Below are positions 8,241 through 16,228 of a DNA stretch of 17,874 nt, one piece after another. The DNA is taken from NCBI GenBank assembly GCA_002307065.1, contig DBTN01000007.1, forward strand, positions 1 to 17,874, read 5' to 3'. Under the pieces are notes generated by a model. It made no database searches, was not told the origin of the DNA, and saw only the letters and a list, made by a program, of their open reading frames with translations. This DNA is from Akkermansiaceae bacterium UBA1315. GTDB lineage: Bacteria; Verrucomicrobiota; Verrucomicrobiia; Verrucomicrobiales; Akkermansiaceae. Numbering within the stretch: the stretch's first letter is position 1; each line of letters starts with the position of its first letter. The translations under genes were made by a program, and so were the position numbers.

Positions 8241-9815
8241 ATGACGATTCAACCATTGATACTTCTCCTCGCGGGAGCCGGTTTGGCGCTCGGCGACGGA
8301 AAGACAGACTATAACACTTATTGTGCCGCGTGCCATGCGCCGGACGGATTGGGCGCTTCTAACGGAACGTTTCCTCCGCTCGCCGAAAGTCCATGGGTCG
8401 TCGGCGATCCTTCACGGGCGATCAAAGTGGTGCTTCATGGATTGCACGGCCCGGTAACGGTCGGCGACAAGACGTTCAATTTGGAAATGCCTCCGCAAGG
8501 CGCGGTGTTAAAGGATGAACAAATCGCCGGCATCCTGACCTACGTCAGATCGAGCTGGGGGAATAAGCAAGCGGCGGTCAGCCCGGGCGAAGTCGCGGCC
8601 ATCCGATCGGCTTTTTCCAAGCGTGAAACGGCCTGGACGGGCGAGGAACTTGATAAACTTCATCCTCTGCCGGAGACCAAGCCAGCGATCAAACATCTCA
8701 TCTCCCGTGTCTATCATGGCGAGTGGCAGAAATTGCCGGACTTCCAAGCGCTGCAAGCGAAGTCGATCGAGGAAGAGCACACGGGCCGAATCAGCGCATC
8801 TCAGTCGGACCGGAAAAACAACTACGGCATCGTCTGGGACGGAGAATTGACGATTCCTGAAGCGGGCAACTACGTTTTTGAACTCCAAGTCGATGACGGC
8901 GCGGCGGTTTATATCGAAGGTCAGGAAATTTTGAGAGTGGATGGCATTGGGCCCTTGGCGGCTGACCGTTCCCGGACCAAAACCATTCCTCTGACTCAAG
9001 GCGATCATAAGATCCGCATCGATTACTTCGAGGCCACGGGTGAGGAAGGGATTTTCCTGCGGTTCCGCAAAGATGGGACGAAGAACTGGGTCGCGCTTTC
9101 CGAGAAACCGACAAGTCAGGGAAAAGTCACTCCTCGGATACCGATCACTCCGAACCCGGGTGAAGCCGTGATGTATCGGAATTTCATCGAAGACGTTTCA
9201 CCGCGAGCGATCGGCGTTGGCTACGATGGCGGCGTGAACCTTGCTTTCAGTGCGGACAATTTGAACGTCTCGCTGATCTGGACCGGTGCTTTCATCGATG
9301 GTGGAAAACACTGGACCGACCGTGGGCAAGGAAATCAAAAGCCATCCGGTGAAAACGTGGTGCGATTGGGAAATGTTCCTGGCTACGCGAAACTTTCGGC
9401 TCCCGATGCAAGTTGGCCGAAAATGCCTCAGGAAGCGGGTGTTCCATTCCACTTCCGTGGCTATCGATTGAACAAGGCCCAGCAGCCGACGTTTCTTTAT
9501 CATCTCGGTGAAGTTGAAGTGACGGATGAATCCATTCCGGAGTTCGGCGAAGGCGGACAGAAGCTTGCGCTGAACCGGACGATCACTTTCACCAATCCAG
9601 GTTCCAGCCCGCTCGAGGTTTCGATGCTGTTGGCGCAGGGTAAGGTCATGGCTGGAAGCTCCACCGGCTCGTATGTCGTCGGAGACAACACAACCTTGGT
9701 GATTGAAGCCGATGTTGCCGCTCAACCGGTTCTTCGCGACAGTGGAAAACAACTTGTGTTGCCGCTCTCGATTCAACCGGGCACTAGCAAAATTTCGCTG
9801 AAGTATCAGTGGTAA
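8241..9815 (+). CDS. Secreted cytochrome c-PA14 domain protein
   Basis: The 524-residue protein starts with a signal peptide (about residues 1-18, hydrophobic IQPLILLLAGAGLALG). A class I cytochrome c domain follows (about 22-107) with haem motif CAACH at 28-32 and probable axial Met83 (LEMPPQG). A PA14-like domain covers about 150-288 (YHGEWQKLPDF, the hallmark VDDGAAVYIEGQ, then DYFEATGEEGIFLRF); PA14 domains often bind carbohydrate. The remaining part (about 300-524) is beta-rich and not assigned. Mono-haem c plus PA14 is common in Planctomycetes and Verrucomicrobia, where such proteins accompany periplasmic dehydrogenases and polysaccharide breakdown. The protein probably accepts electrons outside the cytoplasm, perhaps from its downstream neighbour, whose gene begins 19 bases later. 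The partner and substrate are inferred. Confidence 0.85.
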   Translation: MTIQPLILLLAGAGLALGDGKTDYNTYCAACHAPDGLGASNGTFPPLAESPWVVGDPSRAIKVVLHGLHGPVTVGDKTFNLEMPPQGAVLKDEQIAGILTYVRSSWGNKQAAVSPGEVAAIRSAFSKRETAWTGEELDKLHPLPETKPAIKHLISRVYHGEWQKLPDFQALQAKSIEEEHTGRISASQSDRKNNYGIVWDGELTIPEAGNYVFELQVDDGAAVYIEGQEILRVDGIGPLAADRSRTKTIPLTQGDHKIRIDYFEATGEEGIFLRFRKDGTKNWVALSEKPTSQGKVTPRIPITPNPGEAVMYRNFIEDVSPRAIGVGYDGGVNLAFSADNLNVSLIWTGAFIDGGKHWTDRGQGNQKPSGENVVRLGNVPGYAKLSAPDASWPKMPQEAGVPFHFRGYRLNKAQQPTFLYHLGEVEVTDESIPEFGEGGQKLALNRTITFTNPGSSPLEVSMLLAQGKVMAGSSTGSYVVGDNTTLVIEADVAAQPVLRDSGKQLVLPLSIQPGTSKISLKYQW

Positions 9816-9834
9816 AAAAACTTATCTATCTTTC

Positions 9835-11286
9835 ATGAAATCTCTTTTTGTTATCTTAGCTGGCATCACATCGGTGTCCGCCGCACCGCCCGCTCAATCC
9901 GATTATTATATTCGTGAGGAAATCCCGCTTCCTCCGAACGAGGTGATGGAAGTCAGCTCGATCGCGCTGATGCCGGATCAGAAGGTGGCGGTAGCCACCC
10001 GTCGCGGTGATGTCTGGATTTGTGAAGGGGCGTATGGCTCGGATCTTTCCAAGGTGAAATGGAACCGGTTCGCGCACAATCTTCACGAGCCGCTGGGAAT
10101 GTTTTACAAGGACGGCGCACTGATTCTGACTCAGCGCCCCGAAGTGACGCGTCTGGTTGACACGGATAACGACGGGCTGGCGGATGTTTTTGAAACCTTG
10201 GGCTCCGGTTGGGGAATCAAGGGAGACTATCATGAATACGCGTTTGGTTCACCACCGGACAAAAATGGAGACATTTGGGTCGCGCTGTGTTTGACCGGTT
10301 CGATGGTCGCCGAGTCCCAATTTCGTGGCTGGGCGATGCGGGTGACGCCGAGTGGTGAAGTGATTCCTTCGGCTTCCGGTCTGCGGTCGCCGGGTGGCAT
10401 CGGTTACAATGCCGAAGGCGACCTCTTTTTCACGGACAATCAAGGACCCTGGAACGGCTCTTCTTCGCTGAAGTGGCTCAAGCCTGGCTCTTTCCAAGGA
10501 AATCCGAGTGGCAATAAATACTACGCGGATACCGATGCGATCGGACCACGGCCGGTCGATCCGAATGACAAAAGCCGGATCATGATCGAGCGGAAACGCA
10601 TCCCTCAATTTGTTCCGCCGGCAGTGATTTTTCCCCATGCGAAGGTTGGCCAGTCCCCCAGCGGGATTGTGGCGGATCTTTCGAATGGAAAATTCGGACC
10701 TTTTGAAAAGCAGCTTTACGTAGGTGAGCAGACGCACTCGCAGGTCCAGCGTGTTTGTCTGGAAAAAGTGAACGGTCTTTATCAAGGCGCGGTGTTTCAT
10801 TTCCTCGAAGGCTTCGAGGCCGGCCTGATCCCGGTCACGCTCGATCAAGAGGAAGGAACACTTTTTGTCGGCGGCAGCAACCGTGGCTGGGGAAGCCGTG
10901 GATCAAAGGCGTTCACGTTTGAGCGCGTTCGCTGGAATGGAAAGATCCCATTCGAAATCAAGGAAATGAAAGCCAAGCCAGATGGTTTTGAGCTGACATT
11001 CACCAAACCGGTGGATTCGAAGATCGCGGGTGATCCGCAAAGTTACTCGATGAAATCGTGGACCTACATTTATCAGTCCGCGTATGGCAGTCCGGAAGTG
11101 GATGAGAGTGTGCCGAAGGTCGAAGCCGCCACGGTTTCAGAAGACGGTTTGACGGTCCGTTTGAAAGTGACCGGTTTGGTCCAAGGCAATGTTCACTACT
11201 TGGATGCTAAAAACGTTCGGTCTTCCGAAAACGGCCAGCTTCTTCATCCGGAAGCTTGGTACACGCTGAACGAAATTCCGAAATAA
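9835..11286 (+). CDS. Secreted beta-propeller protein, PVC-type dehydrogenase-like
   Basis: The 483-residue protein has a signal peptide (MKSLFVILAGITSVSA, cleavage near residue 17). The region of about 30-370 has recurring blade-like segments (SSIALMPDQKVAVATRRGDV, EPLGMFYKDGALILTQ, DKNGDIWVAL, GGIGYNAEGDLFFTDNQG), typical of the glucose/sorbosone dehydrogenase-like propeller family abundant in PVC bacteria. DTDNDGLAD (109-117) looks like a calcium-binding loop, a usual feature of this family. The C-terminal part, about 375-483, looks like an Ig/fibronectin-type fold. No haem motif is present, whereas many PVC relatives carry one at the C-terminus; here the haem is on the gene just upstream. 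It is likely a periplasmic or secreted oxidoreductase of an unknown sugar or alcohol. It could instead be a binding protein without catalysis. Confidence 0.75.
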   Translation: MKSLFVILAGITSVSAAPPAQSDYYIREEIPLPPNEVMEVSSIALMPDQKVAVATRRGDVWICEGAYGSDLSKVKWNRFAHNLHEPLGMFYKDGALILTQRPEVTRLVDTDNDGLADVFETLGSGWGIKGDYHEYAFGSPPDKNGDIWVALCLTGSMVAESQFRGWAMRVTPSGEVIPSASGLRSPGGIGYNAEGDLFFTDNQGPWNGSSSLKWLKPGSFQGNPSGNKYYADTDAIGPRPVDPNDKSRIMIERKRIPQFVPPAVIFPHAKVGQSPSGIVADLSNGKFGPFEKQLYVGEQTHSQVQRVCLEKVNGLYQGAVFHFLEGFEAGLIPVTLDQEEGTLFVGGSNRGWGSRGSKAFTFERVRWNGKIPFEIKEMKAKPDGFELTFTKPVDSKIAGDPQSYSMKSWTYIYQSAYGSPEVDESVPKVEAATVSEDGLTVRLKVTGLVQGNVHYLDAKNVRSSENGQLLHPEAWYTLNEIPK

Positions 11287-11291
11287 GCCTC

Positions 11292-12701
11292 TCAGAGGTT
11301 GAGCGATTGGTCGATGAGCGTCAGCAGGTCGTGGCGCTCCGGCGCAAGCTCCGTCGATGAGATTTCGCGGGCGAGGGCGGCTAGAATTTCCGCATCGATG
11401 ATGCCGGATTGATCGCCCGAAAGCCACTGTCCGTAGGTGCAGAGCAATGCGGCGAAACGTGAGTCATCCGAGGGTTCGGCATCGGTTTTACGGATTAGTG
11501 AAATCGGTGCCGCGGGTTCGCCATTGACCGACCATTGGATCGTTCCGAAATCCGTAGCTGCGCCTTTCGGTTCGATCTCGATTGCGAGTGTTGTGAGCGA
11601 TTTTGCCGCGACGTTGCGTGGCAAATTTTGCGGTTCGGCACCGGCAACGGGTGCGAAGCCGATCAACCGGTAGCGGATAACGGATTCCGGATTCGCCTGG
11701 AAATACGTTTCCACTTCGCGGTCGTCATTCACGGCCCCGCGAAGCGAAACGATCAGCAGGGTCGCCGAGGGTTTCCAAGGGCAGGGCAGGGTTTCGGTGG
11801 AAAGGGTCACACCTCGGGAAATCGCCGCCGTGCCGATGGGTTTGATCGGAAAGCTGTTGAGGATCTCTTCAATCCGAACCGCATCGGGTGCCGGAAGTTT
11901 TCCTTCGCCACGGATCGATTGGGCGATCCAGCCGAGGCTGGCCGTGCCGGACTGGACCGGCAGTGGAAGGCTTGGAAATTCCGCAGCAAGAACTGATTCG
12001 CGAGGTGAAATCGGAGGCAACTCAGCGGCGGAAGGAATCGGCGAACGTTTCAGGATTTCGTCGACTTGCGCCACTTGCGGGGCGGCCGAGGGAGATGCCG
12101 CTTTTAAGGTTCGCCCGTTCATCCGCCGAGCAATCGCGGGTCCCGGCGGACCGGGTGCCGGGAGTGCCAGCGTGACCGGTAGAGGCACGACTTTCCATTC
12201 TTGAGGTGCGGATTCGGAATCGTTTTTTGCGACGGGTGCGTCTTCGGACAACGGGATTTGGAAAATCACAAAGACCCCGACGCCGAGGACGGCGGCGATG
12301 GCGAGTGGTATTTTCCAAGATCGTGTCGGCACGGGTTTTGCCGCTGGCAGATTGATCGTGTTCTCGATGGTGGCGGCCTCAGTTCGTGGATGTTCGTGAA
12401 GCGTGGGCTCGACCGGTTCGACCTGCGCAACTGCCGGTTCGACTGGTGGGACCGGGACCGGGTTGAGCTGTTGGAAAATTTTGAGTTGGTCGAAAATCGC
12501 TTGCCGTTGATCCGGGAGAAGGCTGTCGGGAGGGAGGATTAAAGCGGTGCTCAACAGGTCACGGATTTCCTCCGTTTGGACGAGGGCGTTGTAGATGGAT
12601 GGATCCTGGCGAGCAGCCTGTTCGATCATGGCTTCTTCTCCGGGAGAGAGCTCATCGAGCAGGTAGGCCGTGAGGCGTGGATCTTCGGGGTGAAGGTTCA
12701 T
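11292..12701 (-). CDS. Membrane-anchored anti-sigma-like protein with YfbK-type domains lacking vWA
   Basis: The 469-residue protein begins with an anti-sigma-like helical part (1-55: DPRLTAYLLDELSPGEEAMIEQA) without a HxxxCxxC zinc motif, has a proline-rich linker, one membrane segment (129-149: WKIPLAIAAVLGVGVFVIFQI) and a large extracytoplasmic part. Residues about 245-325 match the N-terminal region of the YfbK/von Willebrand family (GEGKLPAPDAVRIEEILNSF, then LPCPWKPSATLLIVSLRG). Residues about 335-469 match the C-terminal DUF3520 region (NPESVIRYRLIGF, later RFAALLCTYGQWLSG). In the family a von Willebrand A domain of nearly 200 residues lies between the two; here only about 15 residues separate them and no MIDAS DxSxS is seen. 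The gene lies 18 bases after the sigma factor gene, so it probably regulates that factor. Its stop lies 5 bases from the convergent propeller gene. Confidence 0.75.
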   Translation of the reverse strand: MNLHPEDPRLTAYLLDELSPGEEAMIEQAARQDPSIYNALVQTEEIRDLLSTALILPPDSLLPDQRQAIFDQLKIFQQLNPVPVPPVEPAVAQVEPVEPTLHEHPRTEAATIENTINLPAAKPVPTRSWKIPLAIAAVLGVGVFVIFQIPLSEDAPVAKNDSESAPQEWKVVPLPVTLALPAPGPPGPAIARRMNGRTLKAASPSAAPQVAQVDEILKRSPIPSAAELPPISPRESVLAAEFPSLPLPVQSGTASLGWIAQSIRGEGKLPAPDAVRIEEILNSFPIKPIGTAAISRGVTLSTETLPCPWKPSATLLIVSLRGAVNDDREVETYFQANPESVIRYRLIGFAPVAGAEPQNLPRNVAAKSLTTLAIEIEPKGAATDFGTIQWSVNGEPAAPISLIRKTDAEPSDDSRFAALLCTYGQWLSGDQSGIIDAEILAALAREISSTELAPERHDLLTLIDQSLNL

Positions 12702-12719
12702 GAGAGGAAAAAGGTGAGA

Positions 12720-13325
12720 TTAGCGCCGAAGGATTTCGGGCGGCAGCAGGTCTCGAAGTCGTTTGAGGCCGGTGTGGATAAGGAATCCGATGTTTCCGGA
12801 CGTGAGGCCGGTGATTTCCGTGATCTCCTGATAGGTGAGACCTTGCTGGAACTTGAGCAGGATGACTTCGCGTTGATTTTCCGAGAGTCGCCCCAACGTG
12901 TGGCGGATTTGCGCGTCGCGTTCCTGGGATTCGGCGGCCTCGTCAGGTTGCTGTCCGGTTCCCTCGAGGTGATCCCACTGATAGTCTTGCAAGGGCTGGA
13001 CGCGGTTTTCTTTCCGAAGGATGTCGAGCGCGCGATTGCGACAGACGGTGAAAAGCCAGGTTTTGACGCTATGGCGGATTTGGGAAAGGTCCTGCTGGCA
13101 GAGCTTGATGAACGTTTCCTGAACGACGTCGCGTGCGCGATCGGGGTCGTGAAGGATGGTGTTTGCATAGCCGATGAGTGAAGATTCATAATCGGCCAAG
13201 GCGTCCTCGATGAAGTTTTCGGTCGGCTCGGCCATGGCATTTTCAGAACCGCTCGGTTCCGGACTCTTGGCAAAGACGTGCGAACTCTGAGAATCTTGGG
13301 AAAATTTTCCGGAAGGATTGGTCAT
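12720..13325 (-). CDS. ECF-family RNA polymerase sigma factor
   Basis: The 201-residue protein has a sigma-70 region 2 (about 45-105: HDPDRARDVVQETFIKLCQ, then TWLFTVCRNRALDILRKENR) and region 4 (about 143-195: LGRLSENQREVILLKFQQGL, then YQEITEITGLTSGNIGFLIH), joined by a short linker, as in ECF sigma factors. It directs RNA polymerase to a regulon that cannot be read from this window. The ATG at 13325 lies one base past the rex stop (TGAAATG), suggesting translational coupling; a second ATG at 13235 would drop a non-conserved 30-residue N-terminus and is possible. Together with the following membrane-anchored gene it forms a likely sigma/anti-sigma pair. The target promoter motif is unknown. 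Confidence 0.9.
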   Translation of the reverse strand: MTNPSGKFSQDSQSSHVFAKSPEPSGSENAMAEPTENFIEDALADYESSLIGYANTILHDPDRARDVVQETFIKLCQQDLSQIRHSVKTWLFTVCRNRALDILRKENRVQPLQDYQWDHLEGTGQQPDEAAESQERDAQIRHTLGRLSENQREVILLKFQQGLTYQEITEITGLTSGNIGFLIHTGLKRLRDLLPPEILRR

Positions 13326-13326
13326 T

Positions 13327-13965
13327 TCAACGGATGAAGTACCCGAGGTGCTCGAGTTCGAGGGCGAGATCGACGTTGTTGACGGTGACGTCGGTGGCGA
13401 CTTCGAGGACAATGGGGGAGAAGTTGAGGATCCCTTGGATTCCGGCGGCGACCAATCGGTTGGCAACGGATTGGGCGAATTCGACCGGGACACAAAGGAT
13501 GGCGAGTTTTACGAAATTTTCGGTGATGAACGTTTCCAGTCGCTCGTTGGGGAGAACGGGAATTTGGACGCCGCGCGCCCGGGCTCCTTCGGGATTGGAA
13601 TCGAACGCCGCGATGACTTCGAAACCTTCACGGCCGAATCCTTGATATCGAAGCAAAGCGGAGCCGAGGTTTCCGGCGCCCACCAGGATGACCGGTTGCA
13701 AATGCTCGCGGCCAAGGGTTTCGCGGATCGTCGTTGAAAGGATGTCCACCGGATAACCGAGGCCACGGGTGCCGAATTGGCCGAAATAGGCGAGATCTTT
13801 GCGGAGCTGAGCGGGTTTCACGCCAGCGGCTCGGGCGAGGGTGGTGGAGGATACGGTGTCGACGCTGTTATCACGCAGCTTTTGGAGACAACGGTAGTAG
13901 ATCGAAAGGCGGTAGATCGCCTTTTTCGGGATGTCGATCTTACCGATTTTGTCAGGAATATCCAC
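13327..13965 (-). CDS. rex: Redox-sensing transcriptional repressor Rex
   Basis: Rex is a homodimeric repressor that leaves DNA when NADH rises relative to NAD+. The protein shows the winged-helix N-terminus (IPKKAIYRLSIYYRCLQKL, then QLRKDLAYFGQFGTRGLGY) and a Rossmann domain with GAGNLG at 96-101 (VILVGAGNLGSAL), plus the C-terminal swapped helix. Start choice: GTG at 13965 gives 212 residues, close to the family size; TTG at 14010 overlaps the E2 stop as TTGA, would be coupled to it, and gives 227 residues. Neither has a good Shine-Dalgarno. The next ATG upstream (14151) lies well inside E2. Rex sits between dehydrogenase and sigma genes, so it may feed the NADH level back on this operon. 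A Rex operator was not identified by eye. Confidence 0.93.
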   Translation of the reverse strand: MDIPDKIGKIDIPKKAIYRLSIYYRCLQKLRDNSVDTVSSTTLARAAGVKPAQLRKDLAYFGQFGTRGLGYPVDILSTTIRETLGREHLQPVILVGAGNLGSALLRYQGFGREGFEVIAAFDSNPEGARARGVQIPVLPNERLETFITENFVKLAILCVPVEFAQSVANRLVAAGIQGILNFSPIVLEVATDVTVNNVDLALELEHLGYFIR

Positions 13966-14006
13966 GAGCTTGGAGGTGAGGAAAGGGGGGAGGACAAATG
14001 GACCGT

Positions 14007-15239
14007 TCAAAGCGTCTCGGGTTTCTGCAGCAGTTCCGAGACCCTTTTGAGAAGGAAACCGGCACCGCCACCATCGACCACCCGATGGTCGAAGGTCAGC
14101 AGAAGATCCGCTTGGGTGGCAGGGAGAAAGGCTTCCACTTGGGCACTCCAAACCGGTTTTTTCACACCTGCGCCGATGCCCAGAATGAGCGTCTCATTGG
14201 GCAGCGGGATCGGGGTGCCCATGGTGAGGCCGAACGTCCCGAAGTTGGTGACGGTGGCGATTCCGCCGCTGGTGTCAGCCTCGGTAAGGCGACGGCGACG
14301 GGCGCGGCTGACGAGATCGTCGTAAGCGGCGACGAGTTCGCTGAGTTTGAGTTGATCCACGCGCCGGACGACTGGTACGACGACTCCGTCCTCGACTTGG
14401 ACGGCGACGCCGATGTCGAAAGAGCGGGGATGAACGACTTTTTCACCGATGAGATAGCCGGCAGTGGTCGGTTGCTCGGCAAGGGCAATGGCGAAGGCCC
14501 GGAGCAAATAAAGCGTGAGGCCAGGTTTTGGAGATTGGACCCGGCGGTGATCGAGCACGCGATCTAGCAGAACCGGTAAACCGACGGTCGCCAGCGGACG
14601 GGTCCAACTGCGGCGCATCGCATCGGCCACGGCGAGCCGCATCGGCGAAGCGTTGGTGCTTGGCCAGGCTTCGAGATAGTCGAGGAAACGTTCGAGATCT
14701 TCCACCGTGACGCGGCCACCAGCCCCGGTTCCGACCACCGCGGAAATGTCCGCTTCGCGCAGACCCATGTCGTCCATGCGAGCCCGCATGCGTGGGGAAA
14801 TGTAGTGAGCTCCCATCACTCCGGTGGGAACCGGCAGCCCTTTGACGCTCGGCACAACGAGTGGCGCTTCTTCGTAATCGTCATCATCCAAAGCGAAATG
14901 CAGATTTGCCTCGGGCTGATTCGTGTCTTGGCTGGCGGCGGTGCGTTTCGCGTCCTGCGATTCCAAGGTGTCGACACCGGTTCGGGCGACTTCTTCATCG
15001 GTGACGTCGAGCAGACCCAGTAAAGTCCCGACCGAATACGAAACTCCCTCTACGGCCCGTAACTCGGAAATGATGCCGTCGCAGAGGGTCGTTACACCCA
15101 TGACGGCCTTGTTCGTTTCCACCTCGATGACTTCTTGATCGGCACGGACCGTATCTCCGACGGCGAAATGCAGACGGACGACGGTGGCTTCGGCGATCGA
15201 TTCGCCGAGTTGAGGCATGAGGATGGGAACGGTGGGCAT
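14007..15239 (-). CDS. 2-oxo acid dehydrogenase E2, dihydrolipoyl acyltransferase
   Basis: E2 is the core of the complex and moves the acyl group from lipoate to CoA. The 410-residue protein has an N-terminal lipoyl domain (1-80: MPQLGESIAEATVVRLHFAVG; lipoylated lysine is Lys44 in VETNKAVMG), a flexible linker, an E1/E3-binding domain (about 145-185: YISPRMRARMDDMGLREADI) and the acyltransferase domain (about 195-410) with catalytic His385 and Asp389 in FDHRVVDGG. The lipoyl motif reads ETNKA instead of the usual ETDKA. The ATG at 15239 gives the standard lipoyl N-terminus; the frame remains open upstream into E1 beta but this is not used. The gap to E1 beta is 23 bases. Whether the substrate is pyruvate, branched-chain acids or acetoin cannot be fixed. 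No E3 gene is in the window. Confidence 0.92.
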   Translation of the reverse strand: MPTVPILMPQLGESIAEATVVRLHFAVGDTVRADQEVIEVETNKAVMGVTTLCDGIISELRAVEGVSYSVGTLLGLLDVTDEEVARTGVDTLESQDAKRTAASQDTNQPEANLHFALDDDDYEEAPLVVPSVKGLPVPTGVMGAHYISPRMRARMDDMGLREADISAVVGTGAGGRVTVEDLERFLDYLEAWPSTNASPMRLAVADAMRRSWTRPLATVGLPVLLDRVLDHRRVQSPKPGLTLYLLRAFAIALAEQPTTAGYLIGEKVVHPRSFDIGVAVQVEDGVVVPVVRRVDQLKLSELVAAYDDLVSRARRRRLTEADTSGGIATVTNFGTFGLTMGTPIPLPNETLILGIGAGVKKPVWSAQVEAFLPATQADLLLTFDHRVVDGGGAGFLLKRVSELLQKPETL

Positions 15240-15262
15240 GATGTGGGCTTTGGGTGTTCCTG

Positions 15263-16228
15263 TTAGAAAGAAAGCAGTTTGCGGAGCGCGTCGCAGATCG
15301 ATTCCGGAGTCGGCCGGTGGGCGGCCCAGAGCTTCGGATGATAGGGCACCGGTGTGTCGCGTGCGTTGAGGCGTTGAGGGGGGGCGTCGAGCAGGTGAAA
15401 TCCTTCTTCGGAAACGCGGGAGACGACTTCGGCGGTGACGCCTCCCCAAGGAAACGCTTCGCCGACCGCAAGCAGCCGACCGGTTCGCGCGACGGAGGCG
15501 AGGACGGTGTCCATATCGAGGGGTTTCACCGAGCGGAGATCGACCACTTCGATTTCCCACCCATCTTGCGCCAAGCGGTCCGCGGCGCGCACCGCTTCGT
15601 GAACCATCGCGCTGTAGGCGACGACGGTTGCGTGTTTTCCGGGACGGGTGATGCGTGCTTGGCCGATCGGAAGGTGGTCACCGTTGATCGATTTTGCCTT
15701 TAGCCAGCGGTAGAGAAATTTGTGCTCACAATAGATGACCGGATCGTCGAGCGCGACGCCGTCGAGCAGCATGTGATACGCATCCGAAACGGTCGCTGGT
15801 GTTAGTACGACCAATCCCGGGTATTGAGCGTAAATGCCTTCCATGCTCTGGCTGTGAAAGGGGCCTGAACCGGGAGTGCCGCCGGAGGGCAGGCGCACGG
15901 TGATCGGAATCGGAACGCCGGTTCGATAGAAATGCGTCGCGGCTTGATTGACGATTTGATTGAAAGCGATCGAAGAAAAGTCTGCGAACTGCATTTCCAC
16001 AATCGGTCGCATGCCTTCGATGGCGGCACCGACGGCAAGGCCCATCATCGCGTCTTCGGAAATCGGCGCGTCGAACACCCGGTTTGGGAACGCTTCGGCA
16101 AGACCTTTGGTCGCTTTAAAAGCACCGCCAAAGGTGGCGATGTCCTGACCGTAGAGGAACACGCGGTCATCCTCGCGCAGGAGTTTTTCCTGAGCCTCAC
16201 GAATGGCATCAATATAAGTCACACTCAC
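15263..16228 (-). CDS. 2-oxo acid dehydrogenase E1 beta subunit
   Basis: E1 beta forms the alpha2beta2 decarboxylase with the upstream gene. The 321-residue protein follows the family from start to end: MSVTYIDAIREAQEKLLRED, the ThDP-region glutamate in PISEDAMMGLAVG (Glu58), VRLPSGGTPGSGPFHSQSME with the conserved histidine 125, and the C-terminal transketolase-like domain (about 185-321) with VVDLRSVKPLD. The GTG at 16228 overlaps the E1 alpha stop as GTGA; GTG at 16222 would be two residues shorter. The overlap argues for tight coupling and equal production of the two chains. DDPVIYCEHKFLYR resembles branched-chain and acetoin-type enzymes, but this is not enough to name the substrate. Confidence 0.93.
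   Translation of the reverse strand: MSVTYIDAIREAQEKLLREDDRVFLYGQDIATFGGAFKATKGLAEAFPNRVFDAPISEDAMMGLAVGAAIEGMRPIVEMQFADFSSIAFNQIVNQAATHFYRTGVPIPITVRLPSGGTPGSGPFHSQSMEGIYAQYPGLVVLTPATVSDAYHMLLDGVALDDPVIYCEHKFLYRWLKAKSINGDHLPIGQARITRPGKHATVVAYSAMVHEAVRAADRLAQDGWEIEVVDLRSVKPLDMDTVLASVARTGRLLAVGEAFPWGGVTAEVVSRVSEEGFHLLDAPPQRLNARDTPVPYHPKLWAAHRPTPESICDALRKLLSF

Noticed and set aside
11287..11298. CCTC-TCA-GAGG hairpin between the convergent propeller and anti-sigma-like genes
   Set aside because: Only a 4-bp stem with a 3-base loop and no T-run, overlapping the stop codon; too weak to call a terminator.
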